From Bacteroidota bacterium (GTDB taxonomy: Bacteria > Bacteroidota > Bacteroidia > Bacteroidales > JAAUTT01), in the NCBI GenBank assembly GCA_021779665.1, contig JAJYAG010000004.1, positions 26,619-90,618 of the forward strand: a stretch of 64,000 bases of DNA, written 5' to 3'. How positions within the stretch are numbered: the stretch's first letter is position 1; the number at the start of each line of letters is the position of its first letter. The notes below the pieces were generated by a model. The model worked only from the letters and a program-made list of their open reading frames with translations, was not told the DNA's origin and searched no databases. Both the position numbers and the translations under genes were made by a program. Below, in pieces: positions 8,417 to 16,431 of the stretch.

Positions 8417-9688
8417 TTATAGTTTTGTAGTCTTTAATTCTTTGGCCTGTGCTTTATATTTCAAATAATCGGCATCGTATTTTTTTATTGATGTTTTGAA
8501 TTCTTCAAACGAAGGCAAAGTGCGGAAAGGCCATTTATTAATAACATATCCATCTTTAAGCAGTAGAATACCCGGGTTGGAACGGATAACCGTTTTCAGG
8601 GCTGTTCCATCAGTGAAATAAATTGGGAATATCGGTTTTGTTAAAGAAGCGAAACTATTCATTACATCATTTGAAGAGCCTGTTAAGCCAATAAAAGAAA
8701 TATTTTCGTTCATACATTTTTTTGCGAATGCATTAATGGCCGTAAAGCTTTCCTTATTTGTTTTTCCCAGATTATAAGCAATCAAAATAAAATGGTAATC
8801 CGTTTTATTCAAAATAGAATCGGTTAAATCATCCCCTTGCGAATTGCTAATAGTAAAGTCGTGAATTGGAGCCGCTATGGATGGCTCAATAACTACCTTG
8901 CGTTGGTTAATAAATTTTATTGTAGACATTTTTATACTGTCCTGCCAAGGCAATGTTTCGGTGGTATATTCTTCTTCTTTGCCGGTTTCGGTATTTTTAT
9001 ACACTAAATACACGTCGGCTTTTTCGGGAATAGAAACCATTTGGTCGGCAATACGGTTGCCAACTTTCCAGGGGCGAAAATCAATTAAAGCGTCGTAGCG
9101 TATCGCGTAAAACTGCATTCCCATAGCTATAATTATCCCCACTACAATGATGCCATTTTTAAACCAACCCGAAAGCATCGTATCATTATATTTATTACGA
9201 TAGCTAAATACAATGACAGCACAAGTGATAAAAACCAAATTTTTGAAAAAGGTTTCCCAATTGGTCATTACCAGAAAGTCGCCAAAGCAGCCACAGTCGG
9301 ACACCGGATTTTTTATGGCCAGATACAGCGTTAAGGGTGTAAAAATTATCATAAACAATAACGTTCCCCATGAAAAGAGCCTCATACGAACTCCAAAAAG
9401 CACAACGAAGCCGATTAAAAATTCTGCTAAATTCAATAACATCCCTAAAGCAAGGGATGCGGGTAGCAGCCAGTTTAACCCAAAAGCAGATAAATAATCG
9501 TGGATTTTGTATGCCGAACCGAGCGGGTCAACCGCTTTAACAAAACCTGAGAAAACAAATATTAAGCCGATAAAAATTCGGGCAAAAATAGCAGCGGTTT
9601 TTCTCATACGTGGAACGAACAAATAAACTATTAAATCTATAAGCATTAAGGCTGCCAGCGCAAGAATGATAATTTTTATAAAGCTCAT
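8417..9688 (-). CDS. MauE/DoxX-family redox membrane protein with C-terminal thioredoxin-like domain
   Basis: This 423-residue protein has four to five N-terminal membrane helices of the DoxX/MauE type (about 5-185), including GFVKAVDPLGSAYKI and a paired-cysteine loop CGCFGD. The periplasmic C-terminal half (about 250-415) resembles a thioredoxin fold but lacks CxxC; its cysteine is in KKCMNENI. Such proteins are common in Bacteroidota next to TlpA and are thought to take part in periplasmic thiol oxidation or reduction. It lies 17 bases after tlpA. Confidence 0.87.
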   Translation of the reverse strand: MSFIKIIILALAALMLIDLIVYLFVPRMRKTAAIFARIFIGLIFVFSGFVKAVDPLGSAYKIHDYLSAFGLNWLLPASLALGMLLNLAEFLIGFVVLFGVRMRLFSWGTLLFMIIFTPLTLYLAIKNPVSDCGCFGDFLVMTNWETFFKNLVFITCAVIVFSYRNKYNDTMLSGWFKNGIIVVGIIIAMGMQFYAIRYDALIDFRPWKVGNRIADQMVSIPEKADVYLVYKNTETGKEEEYTTETLPWQDSIKMSTIKFINQRKVVIEPSIAAPIHDFTISNSQGDDLTDSILNKTDYHFILIAYNLGKTNKESFTAINAFAKKCMNENISFIGLTGSSNDVMNSFASLTKPIFPIYFTDGTALKTVIRSNPGILLLKDGYVINKWPFRTLPSFEEFKTSIKKYDADYLKYKAQAKELKTTKL

Positions 9689-9705
9689 TGTTTTCTGGTT
9701 TTATG

Positions 9706-10341
9706 TTATTTTTGAGTTAACGATGCAAGTTTTGCATCGAGTTCTGCACCCCGTAAATCTTTTGCTATTACTATTCCATCTTTATCAATTAAGAAATTAG
9801 CAGGAATAAGACTTACACCATATTTTGTAAGAATCTCGGATTTCCAAACTTTTAAATCGCTTACATGATAAGTCCATTCAAGACCGTCTTTGTTGATAGC
9901 ATTCGTCCATGACAATTTATCCTTGTCCAACGAAATACTAAAAACGGTAAAACCTTTTGTTTTGCCGTTTTCGAATGTAGAACTTTTATATTTTTTATAA
10001 GCTGCAACAACCGTAGGGTTTTCCTTCCTGCAAGGGCCACACCACGAAGCCCAAAAATCGATAAGCACCAATTTCCCTTTTAGGGAACTTAAACGAATTA
10101 TAGAATCTTTAGGGGTTTTAAGAATGATTTCGGGGGCTTTGCTGCCAATAGTTACAGCATTAACGCTGGCATTATAATTAAATTGTGCTTTTACAATAGA
10201 AGGCGCAGTATCAGCAGGATTATCTATAGTCAACAGTTTTAGCGATTCGCTGGAATTGGTTTTTAAATATTTACCCGAAACAGATATCGTAATTAAAGCA
10301 ATAATGGCTACTGAGAATATTACAAGTTTACTTTTGTTCAT
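9706..10341 (-). CDS. TlpA-like membrane-anchored thioredoxin
   Basis: Starting at the ATG at 10341 (MNKSKLVIF) gives 211 residues with an N-terminal anchor (about 5-22). The AhpC/TSA-thioredoxin fold follows with active site WASWCGPCRKENP and the cis-Pro loop VSLIPANF. A longer frame begins inside the operator at 10356 and is unlikely. It is an envelope disulfide reductant, and the first gene of the operon with MauE/DoxX and DsbD, directly preceded by a class I ArsR operator. Confidence 0.9.
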   Translation of the reverse strand: MNKSKLVIFSVAIIALITISVSGKYLKTNSSESLKLLTIDNPADTAPSIVKAQFNYNASVNAVTIGSKAPEIILKTPKDSIIRLSSLKGKLVLIDFWASWCGPCRKENPTVVAAYKKYKSSTFENGKTKGFTVFSISLDKDKLSWTNAINKDGLEWTYHVSDLKVWKSEILTKYGVSLIPANFLIDKDGIVIAKDLRGAELDAKLASLTQK

Positions 10342-10355
10342 ATTTGTTATTTCTA

Positions 10356-10375
10356 ATGTTGCGAACATACGACAT
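10356..10375 (-). promoter_or_regulatory. class I ArsR operator upstream of tlpA-doxX-dsbD
   Basis: ATGTTGCGAACATACGACAT matches the operators at 2559, 6276 and 12206, with the right half identical to two of them. It lies 14 bases from the tlpA start. No arsR is in this operon, so the site implies control in trans by a neighbouring class I ArsR. Confidence 0.6.
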
Positions 10376-10411
10376 TGTTTTCATATAAAAAACATAAAAT
10401 TTGTTAATTTT

Positions 10412-10549
10412 TCATTTATTCTGTTTTTCACAAGGACATGGGAAAGCTTTGTGTTTCTTGTATTTGCCTTGAGTAGCACAACTATTTGAAATGATTGCTA
10501 AAGTTAGAACAATGGCAATTAGGCTGAAAAATTTATGAATATGTTTCAT
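10412..10549 (-). CDS. small lipoprotein (45 aa)
   Basis: ATG at 10549 overlaps the arsC stop codon by one base (TAATG), implying translational coupling. The 45 residues are a signal with a lipobox-like SNSC (Cys24), then a short basic stretch (KYKKHK) and a CPC motif (Cys38, Cys40) near the end. The function is unknown. A surface-anchored peptide with paired thiols in an ArsC operon could bind arsenite or help maintain thiol state, which is inference. Confidence 0.65.
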   Translation of the reverse strand: MKHIHKFFSLIAIVLTLAIISNSCATQGKYKKHKAFPCPCEKQNK

Positions 10550-10989
10550 TAAAAATTTATTTCCTGATATTTTTTAATAAAAGTGTTTATTTCTGCTTTA
10601 ATGCTATCACGAACCAATCTTGTTCTGGTAAGAATTTCGTCATGTGAGCCTGTAAAAGAGGCTGGGTCTTCAAAAGACCAGCCTAACCTTTTTGTTACAC
10701 CGGGAAATATAGGGCAACGTTCAGCGCTGGCTGCGTTGCAAACAGAGATTACGAAATGATATAAGCGACCTTGTTTGAAGAAGTCGAAAACACTTTTGGT
10801 TTGATTGTGTGATATGTCAATGCCTATTTCGTTCATTGCTTCAATAACAAGCGGGTTAATAACGCCCGGTTCAAAACCTGCGCTTTCGACCTCGAATTTA
10901 TCGGAAGCCAATTGCTTTAAAAAAGCCTCGGCCATTTGACTGCGTGCTGAATTATGCACACATACGAATAGTACTCTTATTTTACCCAT
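10549..10989 (-). CDS. arsC: arsenate reductase ArsC-like low-Mr phosphatase (second copy)
   Basis: This 146-residue protein of the low-molecular-weight phosphatase fold has P-loop C10-x5-R16 (CVHNSAR) and candidate relay cysteines Cys84 and Cys92 (SVCNAASAERC). It differs clearly from the copy at 1752, where the P-loop is CTGNSCR. The spacing between the relay cysteines (8 rather than 7) resembles the ArsC/Wzb-like proteins found in many ars operons. It follows the ArsR at 11013 by 23 bases and is coupled to the small lipoprotein. Two different ArsC enzymes in one island may differ in electron donor. Confidence 0.9.
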   Translation of the reverse strand: MGKIRVLFVCVHNSARSQMAEAFLKQLASDKFEVESAGFEPGVINPLVIEAMNEIGIDISHNQTKSVFDFFKQGRLYHFVISVCNAASAERCPIFPGVTKRLGWSFEDPASFTGSHDEILTRTRLVRDSIKAEINTFIKKYQEINF

Positions 10990-11012
10990 AGCTTACTATT
11001 ATTTACATTCGG

Positions 11013-11333
11013 TTAATTATGGTCAATGCTGCTGATGTCTTTAAAAAACTCATCGAACATTGATTTATACTTAGAAATAGTTGAATTGCAAAGGCAGTAA
11101 TTGACTTTTAGCCCGTCTATTTCGCCATGTATCAAGCCCAGTTCTTTTAAGTCGTTTAGGTGTTGCGATACGGTACTGCGGCTTAACGGCAAAAAATCGG
11201 ATATATCACCAGAAATACAGGTTTTGGTTTCGGCCAAATATTTAAGAATAGATAACCTTGCAGGGTGAGAAATGCACTTTGCAAACTTGGCCAGTTCTTG
11301 TAATTCGGTGCTAAATGCATCTGTTTTAATCAT
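11013..11333 (-). CDS. arsR: ArsR-family metalloregulator (class I)
   Basis: This 106-residue winged-helix repressor has an HTH LPLSRSTVSQHLNDLK and thiols in the FAKCISHP, TKTCISGD and NYCLCNS contexts. The block from about residue 35 to the end is almost identical at the DNA level to the ArsR part of the fusion gene at 12253, showing a recent local duplication or gene conversion. It lies between a universal stress protein (28 bases upstream) and arsC (23 bases downstream). Confidence 0.92.
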   Translation of the reverse strand: MIKTDAFSTELQELAKFAKCISHPARLSILKYLAETKTCISGDISDFLPLSRSTVSQHLNDLKELGLIHGEIDGLKVNYCLCNSTISKYKSMFDEFFKDISSIDHN

Positions 11334-11360
11334 AATTGGGGAATTAATTGGTTTAAAACA

Positions 11361-12185
11361 CTACATTATTTTGCAGGCAGTTTTTTGATTTAACGCTAAA
11401 ACAGGGATATGACTTGTTTTAACAACCGAAGGAGTTGCGCCGCTATCCATTACTAATTTATCAAATAAACCTCGTGGTTTATGGCACATAACGAGGATGT
11501 CGGGTTTGTGTGTTTTTATAAATTCATGGATGCCTGTAACAGGTTCATTGTCGAAAGGTGTTTTAACAAAATGCAGGTTAATTTTGTCATAATTGTTTTT
11601 GTTGTGCAACTCTGACAGAACATGCTTTGTATCGTATTTTTCGACATTAATCATTTGTGGAAAAACAGGGTAAACATGAAATGCCTCGATACTTGCATTT
11701 GTAAGTTTTGCAAAAGGCACAATTTCCTTTATTCTGGTAGTAATATCAACCAATTCGGTTGCATAGCCAATCCGGTCAATATTAAGTGAAGAATAATCGT
11801 GAGGTACTGATAATACAGGACAAGCAACATCATTAATAAGGTCGGAAACATGACTGCCAAAGAAGGTTGTTCTAATGCCTTCATTGCTTGCTCCCATAAC
11901 AACAAGGTCGATATTGTATTTATCAATAACAGTTTTTAACTGGGCATTATGAAACTGACCATTTTCAACTATTAATTCAGTTTGAGCATTTTCAAAATTG
12001 AGTTTAAGCTCGCTGAAAGCATCTTTAATATATTTTATGGCATATTCCTTAACGTCAGTGTCTTTTGTAGTGCTGGCATGGTAAAAGAACAATTTTGTAT
12101 TGCTTTTTACGCTAAGACTAATTGCATATTTTAAGGTGTTTTGCGTGCAATTGGTAAGGTCGGTAGGAACTAAAATATTTTTCAT
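11361..12185 (-). CDS. universal stress protein (tandem UspA domains)
   Basis: This 274-residue protein has two UspA-like domains. The first runs about 1-140 (MKNILVPTDLT; nucleotide motif around VVMGASNEGIRTTFFGSHVSD) and the second about 150-270 (DILVMCHKPRGLFDKLVMDSGA). It is the first gene of an operon with arsR, arsC and the small lipoprotein, behind a class I ArsR operator at 12206. UspA proteins are frequent in Bacteroidota metal islands, and the biochemical role here is unknown. Confidence 0.88.
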   Translation of the reverse strand: MKNILVPTDLTNCTQNTLKYAISLSVKSNTKLFFYHASTTKDTDVKEYAIKYIKDAFSELKLNFENAQTELIVENGQFHNAQLKTVIDKYNIDLVVMGASNEGIRTTFFGSHVSDLINDVACPVLSVPHDYSSLNIDRIGYATELVDITTRIKEIVPFAKLTNASIEAFHVYPVFPQMINVEKYDTKHVLSELHNKNNYDKINLHFVKTPFDNEPVTGIHEFIKTHKPDILVMCHKPRGLFDKLVMDSGATPSVVKTSHIPVLALNQKTACKIM

Positions 12186-12205
12186 ATTCTTTCAGCTTTA
12201 TGTTT

Positions 12206-12225
12206 ATGACGTAAAGATACGACAT
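12206..12225 (-). promoter_or_regulatory. class I ArsR operator upstream of usp-arsR-arsC
   Basis: ATGACGTAAAGATACGACAT is the best inverted repeat of the four class I sites: the left half ATGACGTA and the complement of the right half, ATGTCGTA, differ at one position. It is 20 bases upstream of the ATG at 12185. Confidence 0.65.
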
Positions 12226-12252
12226 AAATTGATAAAAAAGGATTTTATAGTA

Positions 12253-12747
12253 TTAATTTATTGTTAAGGATTTGATTAGTTCATCAACCGAATAATAACC
12301 CGTATGCCTGAAAAACTCTTTGGCTTCCTTGTTTAGCAATACTTGTGTTGGTATGGCAGCAATGCCATAATATTTCATTAAACGTTGGTTTTGGGGCAAC
12401 ATGATATTTACAAAAACAACATTAACCCGGTTTGGGTATTTGGTGTTGATGTCTTTATAAAACTCAACGAACATTGATTTGTACTTAGAAATAGTTGAAT
12501 CGTAAAGGCAGTAATTGACTTTTAGCCCGTCTATTTCGCCATGTATCAAGACCAGTTCTTTTAAGTCGTTTAGGTGTTGCGATACGGTACTGCGGCTTAA
12601 CGGCAAATAATCGGATATATCGCCAGAAATACAGGTTTTAGTTTCGGCCAGATATTGCAATATTGCCAACCTTGCAGGGTGTGAAATGGCTTTTGCAAAC
12701 CTCGAAATATTCTGTAATTCGCTATCAAACTTTTCTTTTTTTATCAT
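12253..12747 (-). CDS. ArsR-thioredoxin-fragment fusion protein
   Basis: From the ATG at 12747 the 164 residues join an almost complete ArsR (about 1-103; HTH LPLSRSTVSQHL) to the C-terminal half of a thioredoxin (about 106-164; VNVVFVNIMLPQNQ, IAAIPTQVLLN with the cis-Pro). The thioredoxin tail is a divergent paralogue of the protein at 16432. The ArsR part matches 11013. The active-site CxxC half of the thioredoxin is absent, and one ArsR cysteine is lost (YCLYD instead of YCLCN). It most likely arose by recombination at a shared KYP-encoding region. Whether it is a functional regulator or a decaying chimera is unclear. Confidence 0.8.
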   Translation of the reverse strand: MIKKEKFDSELQNISRFAKAISHPARLAILQYLAETKTCISGDISDYLPLSRSTVSQHLNDLKELVLIHGEIDGLKVNYCLYDSTISKYKSMFVEFYKDINTKYPNRVNVVFVNIMLPQNQRLMKYYGIAAIPTQVLLNKEAKEFFRHTGYYSVDELIKSLTIN

Positions 12748-12760
12748 ATCGTTTAAATTG

Positions 12761-12901
12761 TTAATGCACTTCACCAAAACTTACAATACAGCTTAAAACC
12801 ATTAAAACAACACCAGTTGAAACACCTACATAAAGCAAATACCGTAAATCTCCTTTGTTTTCATGTAGGATTTCTTTCAGTCTAATAACCAATTTTTTCA
12901 T
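12761..12901 (-). CDS. small single-span membrane protein (46 aa)
   Basis: The ATG at 12901 gives 46 residues. A charged N-terminus (MKKLVIRLKEILHENK) is followed by one hydrophobic segment (about 20-41) containing Cys38. It ends 13 bases before the fusion gene start, so it is probably the first cistron of that unit. No family is recognised. It could equally be the surviving start of a larger membrane gene lost in the rearrangement that made the fusion. Confidence 0.4.
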   Translation of the reverse strand: MKKLVIRLKEILHENKGDLRYLLYVGVSTGVVLMVLSCIVSFGEVH

Positions 12902-13260
12902 GGCTAATTTTCTTTATGACTTATTGTCAAACTTTTAATTTGGTCATTGGAAGAATAATATATCGTTTGACTGAAAAACCATACTGATGACGACCTACTA
13001 ACCGATTGAAAAGAAAAATGAAAACCACCCCACGCAAAAAAAAGAAAAAGTATGACAGCCCTTCCCTGCAAGCCTCACTTCGCTACCAAACACTTGCTTT
13101 CTTGCCTCCGCAACTGCCCCGTTGATAGTTTCTGCCTAATTCAGAAGTCATAACTATTTAATAAACAGGATACGATTAAATACTTTTATAAAAAATCCTA
13201 AAAATGTTTGTTGATAACAAAAACTGTTCGTTATTTTGCGAATGACTAAATTCATATGAT
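12902..13260. other. 359-base divergent intergenic region with an unexplained C-rich segment
   Basis: No gene is supported. About 13010-13140 is C-rich and GC-richer than its surroundings, with repeated GCAAG/CTTGC words. It does not code in any frame with a plausible start. The right end holds the promoter and operator for the + strand arsR at 13261. Confidence 0.5.
13207..13243 (+). promoter_or_regulatory. promoter and class II ArsR operator of arsR-TonB-arsF
   Basis: TTTG (13207-13210) is followed after 20 bases by TTATTTTG (13231-13238), one mismatch from the Bacteroidota TAnnTTTG. The -7 element lies between TTCG (13227-13230) and CGAA (13239-13242), a TTCG-N8-CGAA inverted repeat also found at 21026, 22697 and 23052. 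Confidence 0.65.
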
Positions 13261-13581
13261 ATGGCACAACAACAAACTGAAAATTATACCGAAGATGAAA
13301 TCCTTATTGCAAAGTTTTCTAAGGCATTAGGGCATCCGGCAAGGGTCTCAATCCTAAAATTTTTATCAACTCTTGATTCTTGTTACTTTGGTAATATTTG
13401 TGACGAACTCTCTATTGCAAAATCGACTGTTTCTCAACATTTGGATGAATTGAAAAATGCAGGACTGATACAGGGCACCATAGTGCCTCCTAAAGTTTAT
13501 TACTGCATTAATAAAGAGAATTGGAAAAAATCACAAGAAATTTTAACTGCATTTTTCGAAACAATTAAAGTGTCACAATAA
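13261..13581 (+). CDS. arsR: ArsR-family metalloregulator (class II)
   Basis: This 106-residue winged-helix protein belongs to a second class, shared with 18440 and 22731 and recognised by YYCINKENW near the C-terminus and SIAKSTVSQHLDELK in the HTH. Cysteines are in LDSCYFGNICDELS, a pair ahead of the recognition helix similar in position to the classic ArsR site, and in YYCIN. It is the first gene of the + strand operon and stops 2 bases before the TonB receptor start, so it probably controls receptor expression. Confidence 0.93.
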   Translation: MAQQQTENYTEDEILIAKFSKALGHPARVSILKFLSTLDSCYFGNICDELSIAKSTVSQHLDELKNAGLIQGTIVPPKVYYCINKENWKKSQEILTAFFETIKVSQ

Positions 13582-13583
13582 CT

Positions 13584-15791
13584 ATGAGAAGAGCAATATT
13601 AATTATTTCAGCTACTATTATCACTTGCACAAATATAGCAGCTCAAACAATTTCTGGGATTATAAAAGATGCTAAAGACAGTACAACCTTACAGTTTGCC
13701 AGCATAGGCGTTAAAGGGACTAATGTAGGCACAGTTTCTGATATCACAGGTAAGTTTGCACTTAACTACAAAGCGAGTTCAAAAACCGAATTAATTGCAA
13801 GTTTTACAGGTTATAAAGCAAATACGGTTAGTATTAACGGGCATGAGAATGAATTAGTAATTTACCTTGAACCTGATGTGAAAACTTTAGATGAAGTATC
13901 TATTGTTGCAAGGCAAAACGCTACTTCAATGAATACAATCTCAGCAATAAATGCTCAAACTATCTCTTCATCGGGAATACAGCGATTGGCTTGTTGCAGT
14001 TTGGCCGAATGTTTTGAAAACAATGCAACGGTCGATGTTGGCTATTCCGATGCTGTATCAGGTGCAAAACACATTCAAATGCTCGGACTATCTGGTATTT
14101 ATAGCCAAATATTGGTCGAGAACCAGCCTTCAGTGCGCTTGCTTTCTTCAATGTATGGATTAAATTATATTCCGGGCCCTTGGTTAAGCGGGATTAGCAT
14201 ATCAAAAGGAACATCATCGGTGGTTCAGGGTTACGAAAGCATGACAGGTCAAATAAATATTGACATCAAAAAGCCCGAAAAAAGCGATAAATTTTATTTG
14301 GAATATTTCACCAACGATTATTTAAAACAAGAACTTAACCTTAATACTTCCACTAAAATTAATGACAACCTTAGTACCGTATTTTTGGTGCATGGTGCAA
14401 CTGTTCAACAGGAAGTGGACAGGAACAACGATAGCTTTCTGGATGTTCCAAAATCAAATTTATTCATAGGTTCAAACCGCTTTTTTTACAACAAAGCAAA
14501 CAAAATCCGCAGTCGTTTCGGTTACGATGTTCTTTACGAAGACCGTACAGGCGGTCAAACTGGATTCGACAAAGAAAAGCCTACAACAAATCTTTACGGT
14601 GCTACTTTAAACGCACGTCGAATTCATATCTTTGAAAATACAGGATTTTCAGTTAATCCCGAAAAAAACAGTAGTATCGGAATAAATGCCAACTTCGTGT
14701 ATCACGAGCAAAATTCAGAGTTTGGTTTGAATACTTACAAGCCATTACAAAAAAGCGCCTATTTTACAGCCCTTTACAATACCGATATATTCAACAACAA
14801 ACACAAAATAAGCACAGGAGTAAGCTATATTTACGACAATTTAACCGAAAAGCTAAACGACACCACATTTTTGAAGGATGAAAATGTTGCAGGAATCTTT
14901 GCAGAATACACCCTTACAACTACTAAATGGTCAGTAATTGGAGGAATACGTGCCGATTACAACGGTTTTTACAAGCAAAACTATATTACACCGCGCTTGC
15001 ATGTAAAATATACACCAATTGATAATTCAGCAATCAGGTTATCGGCAGGGCGTGGGTTGCGCAGCGCAAACATTATACCCGAAAATATTAGCTTGTTAAA
15101 CTCGTCACGCCAGTTGATTTTTGCCGAAAAATTCAAAATGGAAGATGCCTGGAACGCAGGGATTTCTTTTACCCAAAAATTCTTTTTCGACAACGACCGC
15201 AAAATAACCCTGAACACAGATTTTTACCGCACCGAGTTTGCCAACCAAATTATTGTTGACCTTGAACAGCACACCAATACAGCCATTTTCTATAATCTTC
15301 AAGGAAAATCATATTCCAATAGTTTCCAAACCGATTTGATAATTGAACCCTTAAAAAGTTTTGAAATAACCCTTGCTTATCGTTTGAACGATACCAAAAC
15401 CACCATTAACCACCAGTTAATTTCAAAACCTTTGGTTTCAAAACACAAAGCATTGCTTGCCCTGCATTATTCAACACGTTACGAACGATGGAATTTTTCG
15501 TTTACAACCCAATATCATGGCGAAAGCCGTTTACCCAATACAAAGGACAATCCTATAAATTATCAATTACCCGAATTTTCGCCCGACTATTTTATTCTAC
15601 ATGCCCAAATAACACGCAAATTCAAGAAAATGGAGTTTTATGTAGGTTGCGAGAATTTAACCAATTATAAGCAAAACAACCCCATTCTTGCATCCGATGA
15701 CCCATTTGGGCCATATTTTGATACCTCCATTATATATGCCCCAATTTTAGGAAGGCAGTTTAACTTTGGTTTCAGATTAAAAATTCAATAA
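13584..15791 (+). CDS. TonB-dependent outer-membrane receptor
   Basis: This 735-residue receptor has a signal peptide (about 1-20), a carboxypeptidase-regulatory-like domain (22-105), a plug (about 115-235) and a beta-barrel to the C-terminus. The plug carries a CC doublet in RLACCSLAECFE, typical of Bacteroidota receptors next to heavy-metal genes. It lies between a class II arsR and an ArsF-like gene, so a role in moving a metal(loid) or organoarsenical compound across the outer membrane is inferred. The ligand is unknown. Confidence 0.9.
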   Translation: MRRAILIISATIITCTNIAAQTISGIIKDAKDSTTLQFASIGVKGTNVGTVSDITGKFALNYKASSKTELIASFTGYKANTVSINGHENELVIYLEPDVKTLDEVSIVARQNATSMNTISAINAQTISSSGIQRLACCSLAECFENNATVDVGYSDAVSGAKHIQMLGLSGIYSQILVENQPSVRLLSSMYGLNYIPGPWLSGISISKGTSSVVQGYESMTGQINIDIKKPEKSDKFYLEYFTNDYLKQELNLNTSTKINDNLSTVFLVHGATVQQEVDRNNDSFLDVPKSNLFIGSNRFFYNKANKIRSRFGYDVLYEDRTGGQTGFDKEKPTTNLYGATLNARRIHIFENTGFSVNPEKNSSIGINANFVYHEQNSEFGLNTYKPLQKSAYFTALYNTDIFNNKHKISTGVSYIYDNLTEKLNDTTFLKDENVAGIFAEYTLTTTKWSVIGGIRADYNGFYKQNYITPRLHVKYTPIDNSAIRLSAGRGLRSANIIPENISLLNSSRQLIFAEKFKMEDAWNAGISFTQKFFFDNDRKITLNTDFYRTEFANQIIVDLEQHTNTAIFYNLQGKSYSNSFQTDLIIEPLKSFEITLAYRLNDTKTTINHQLISKPLVSKHKALLALHYSTRYERWNFSFTTQYHGESRLPNTKDNPINYQLPEFSPDYFILHAQITRKFKKMEFYVGCENLTNYKQNNPILASDDPFGPYFDTSIIYAPILGRQFNFGFRLKIQ

Positions 15792-15817
15792 TTTATAACT
15801 TAATAAATAATCATTTT

Positions 15818-16219
15818 ATGAAAAAAATTGCATTATTAGTTTTACTGGCATTAAACTTAAGCACAGTAGCATTTGCCCAAAAACAAAAATTTGTTGAAGT
15901 GCTTTATTTTCATCGCACAATTCGTTGCCATACGTGCGAAACCATTGATAGCACCACAAAAGCATATATTGGCAAAGAATATAAAAAGGAATTGGCATCG
16001 GGCGATGTTACATTTAAATCAATAGATTTTCAGGCAGAAAAAGAAAATACCTTAGTAAAAAAATACGATATAAATGGGCCTACCTTACTCATAGTGCATC
16101 ACAATAAAGCCAAAGAGACTAAATTCGATTTAACCGATACAGGTTTTTCAAATTCTGTATCCAATCCATCAAAATTTAAAAACGATATAAAAGAAGAAAT
16201 TGACGAATTTTTTAGGTAG
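15818..16219 (+). CDS. arsF: ArsF-like periplasmic thioredoxin-fold protein
   Basis: This 133-residue protein has a signal peptide (1-20). A thioredoxin-like fold follows with the redox pair in HRTIRCHTCETID (CxxC) and VLYFHRT at the first strand. It matches the ArsF family, the nitrophenyl compound nitroreductase subunit of arsEFG systems, and is paralogous to 21994. It lies 26 bases after the TonB receptor and is the last gene of the operon. No membrane or flavin domain is present, so it would act as an electron-transfer subunit. Confidence 0.82.
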   Translation: MKKIALLVLLALNLSTVAFAQKQKFVEVLYFHRTIRCHTCETIDSTTKAYIGKEYKKELASGDVTFKSIDFQAEKENTLVKKYDINGPTLLIVHHNKAKETKFDLTDTGFSNSVSNPSKFKNDIKEEIDEFFR

Positions 16220-16356
16220 GGGCATTATGAACGAAAAATATGGAAACAATATTGTTTCATGTCAATTATTTAGTTCCCTGCACTATATGGTCTTATCGTA
16301 AACCTCTCAATTTAGCCTTTTCCTAATGTTTGCGGTTAAAGCCTTCCATCTTATAT

Positions 16357-16394
16357 TTTTCCAAACATACCCGGTAACGGGTGTGTTTGGAAAA
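16357..16394. terminator. bidirectional terminator hairpin between convergent operons
   Basis: There is a 17-base stem (TTTTCCAAACATACCCG with a single T:G pair), a GTAA loop, and flanking A/T runs from the stem itself. It lies between the + strand arsF stop (16219) and the - strand thioredoxin stop (16432). Confidence 0.85.
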
Positions 16395-16431
16395 TAGTAG
16401 AAAAGGTAAGTGGTTTAAATGGAGTTGATGT

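Noticed and set aside
7849..8430. 193-aa + strand frame over dsbD
   Set aside because: It is antisense to the well-supported DsbD N-terminal region and spills over its start; no domain is visible.
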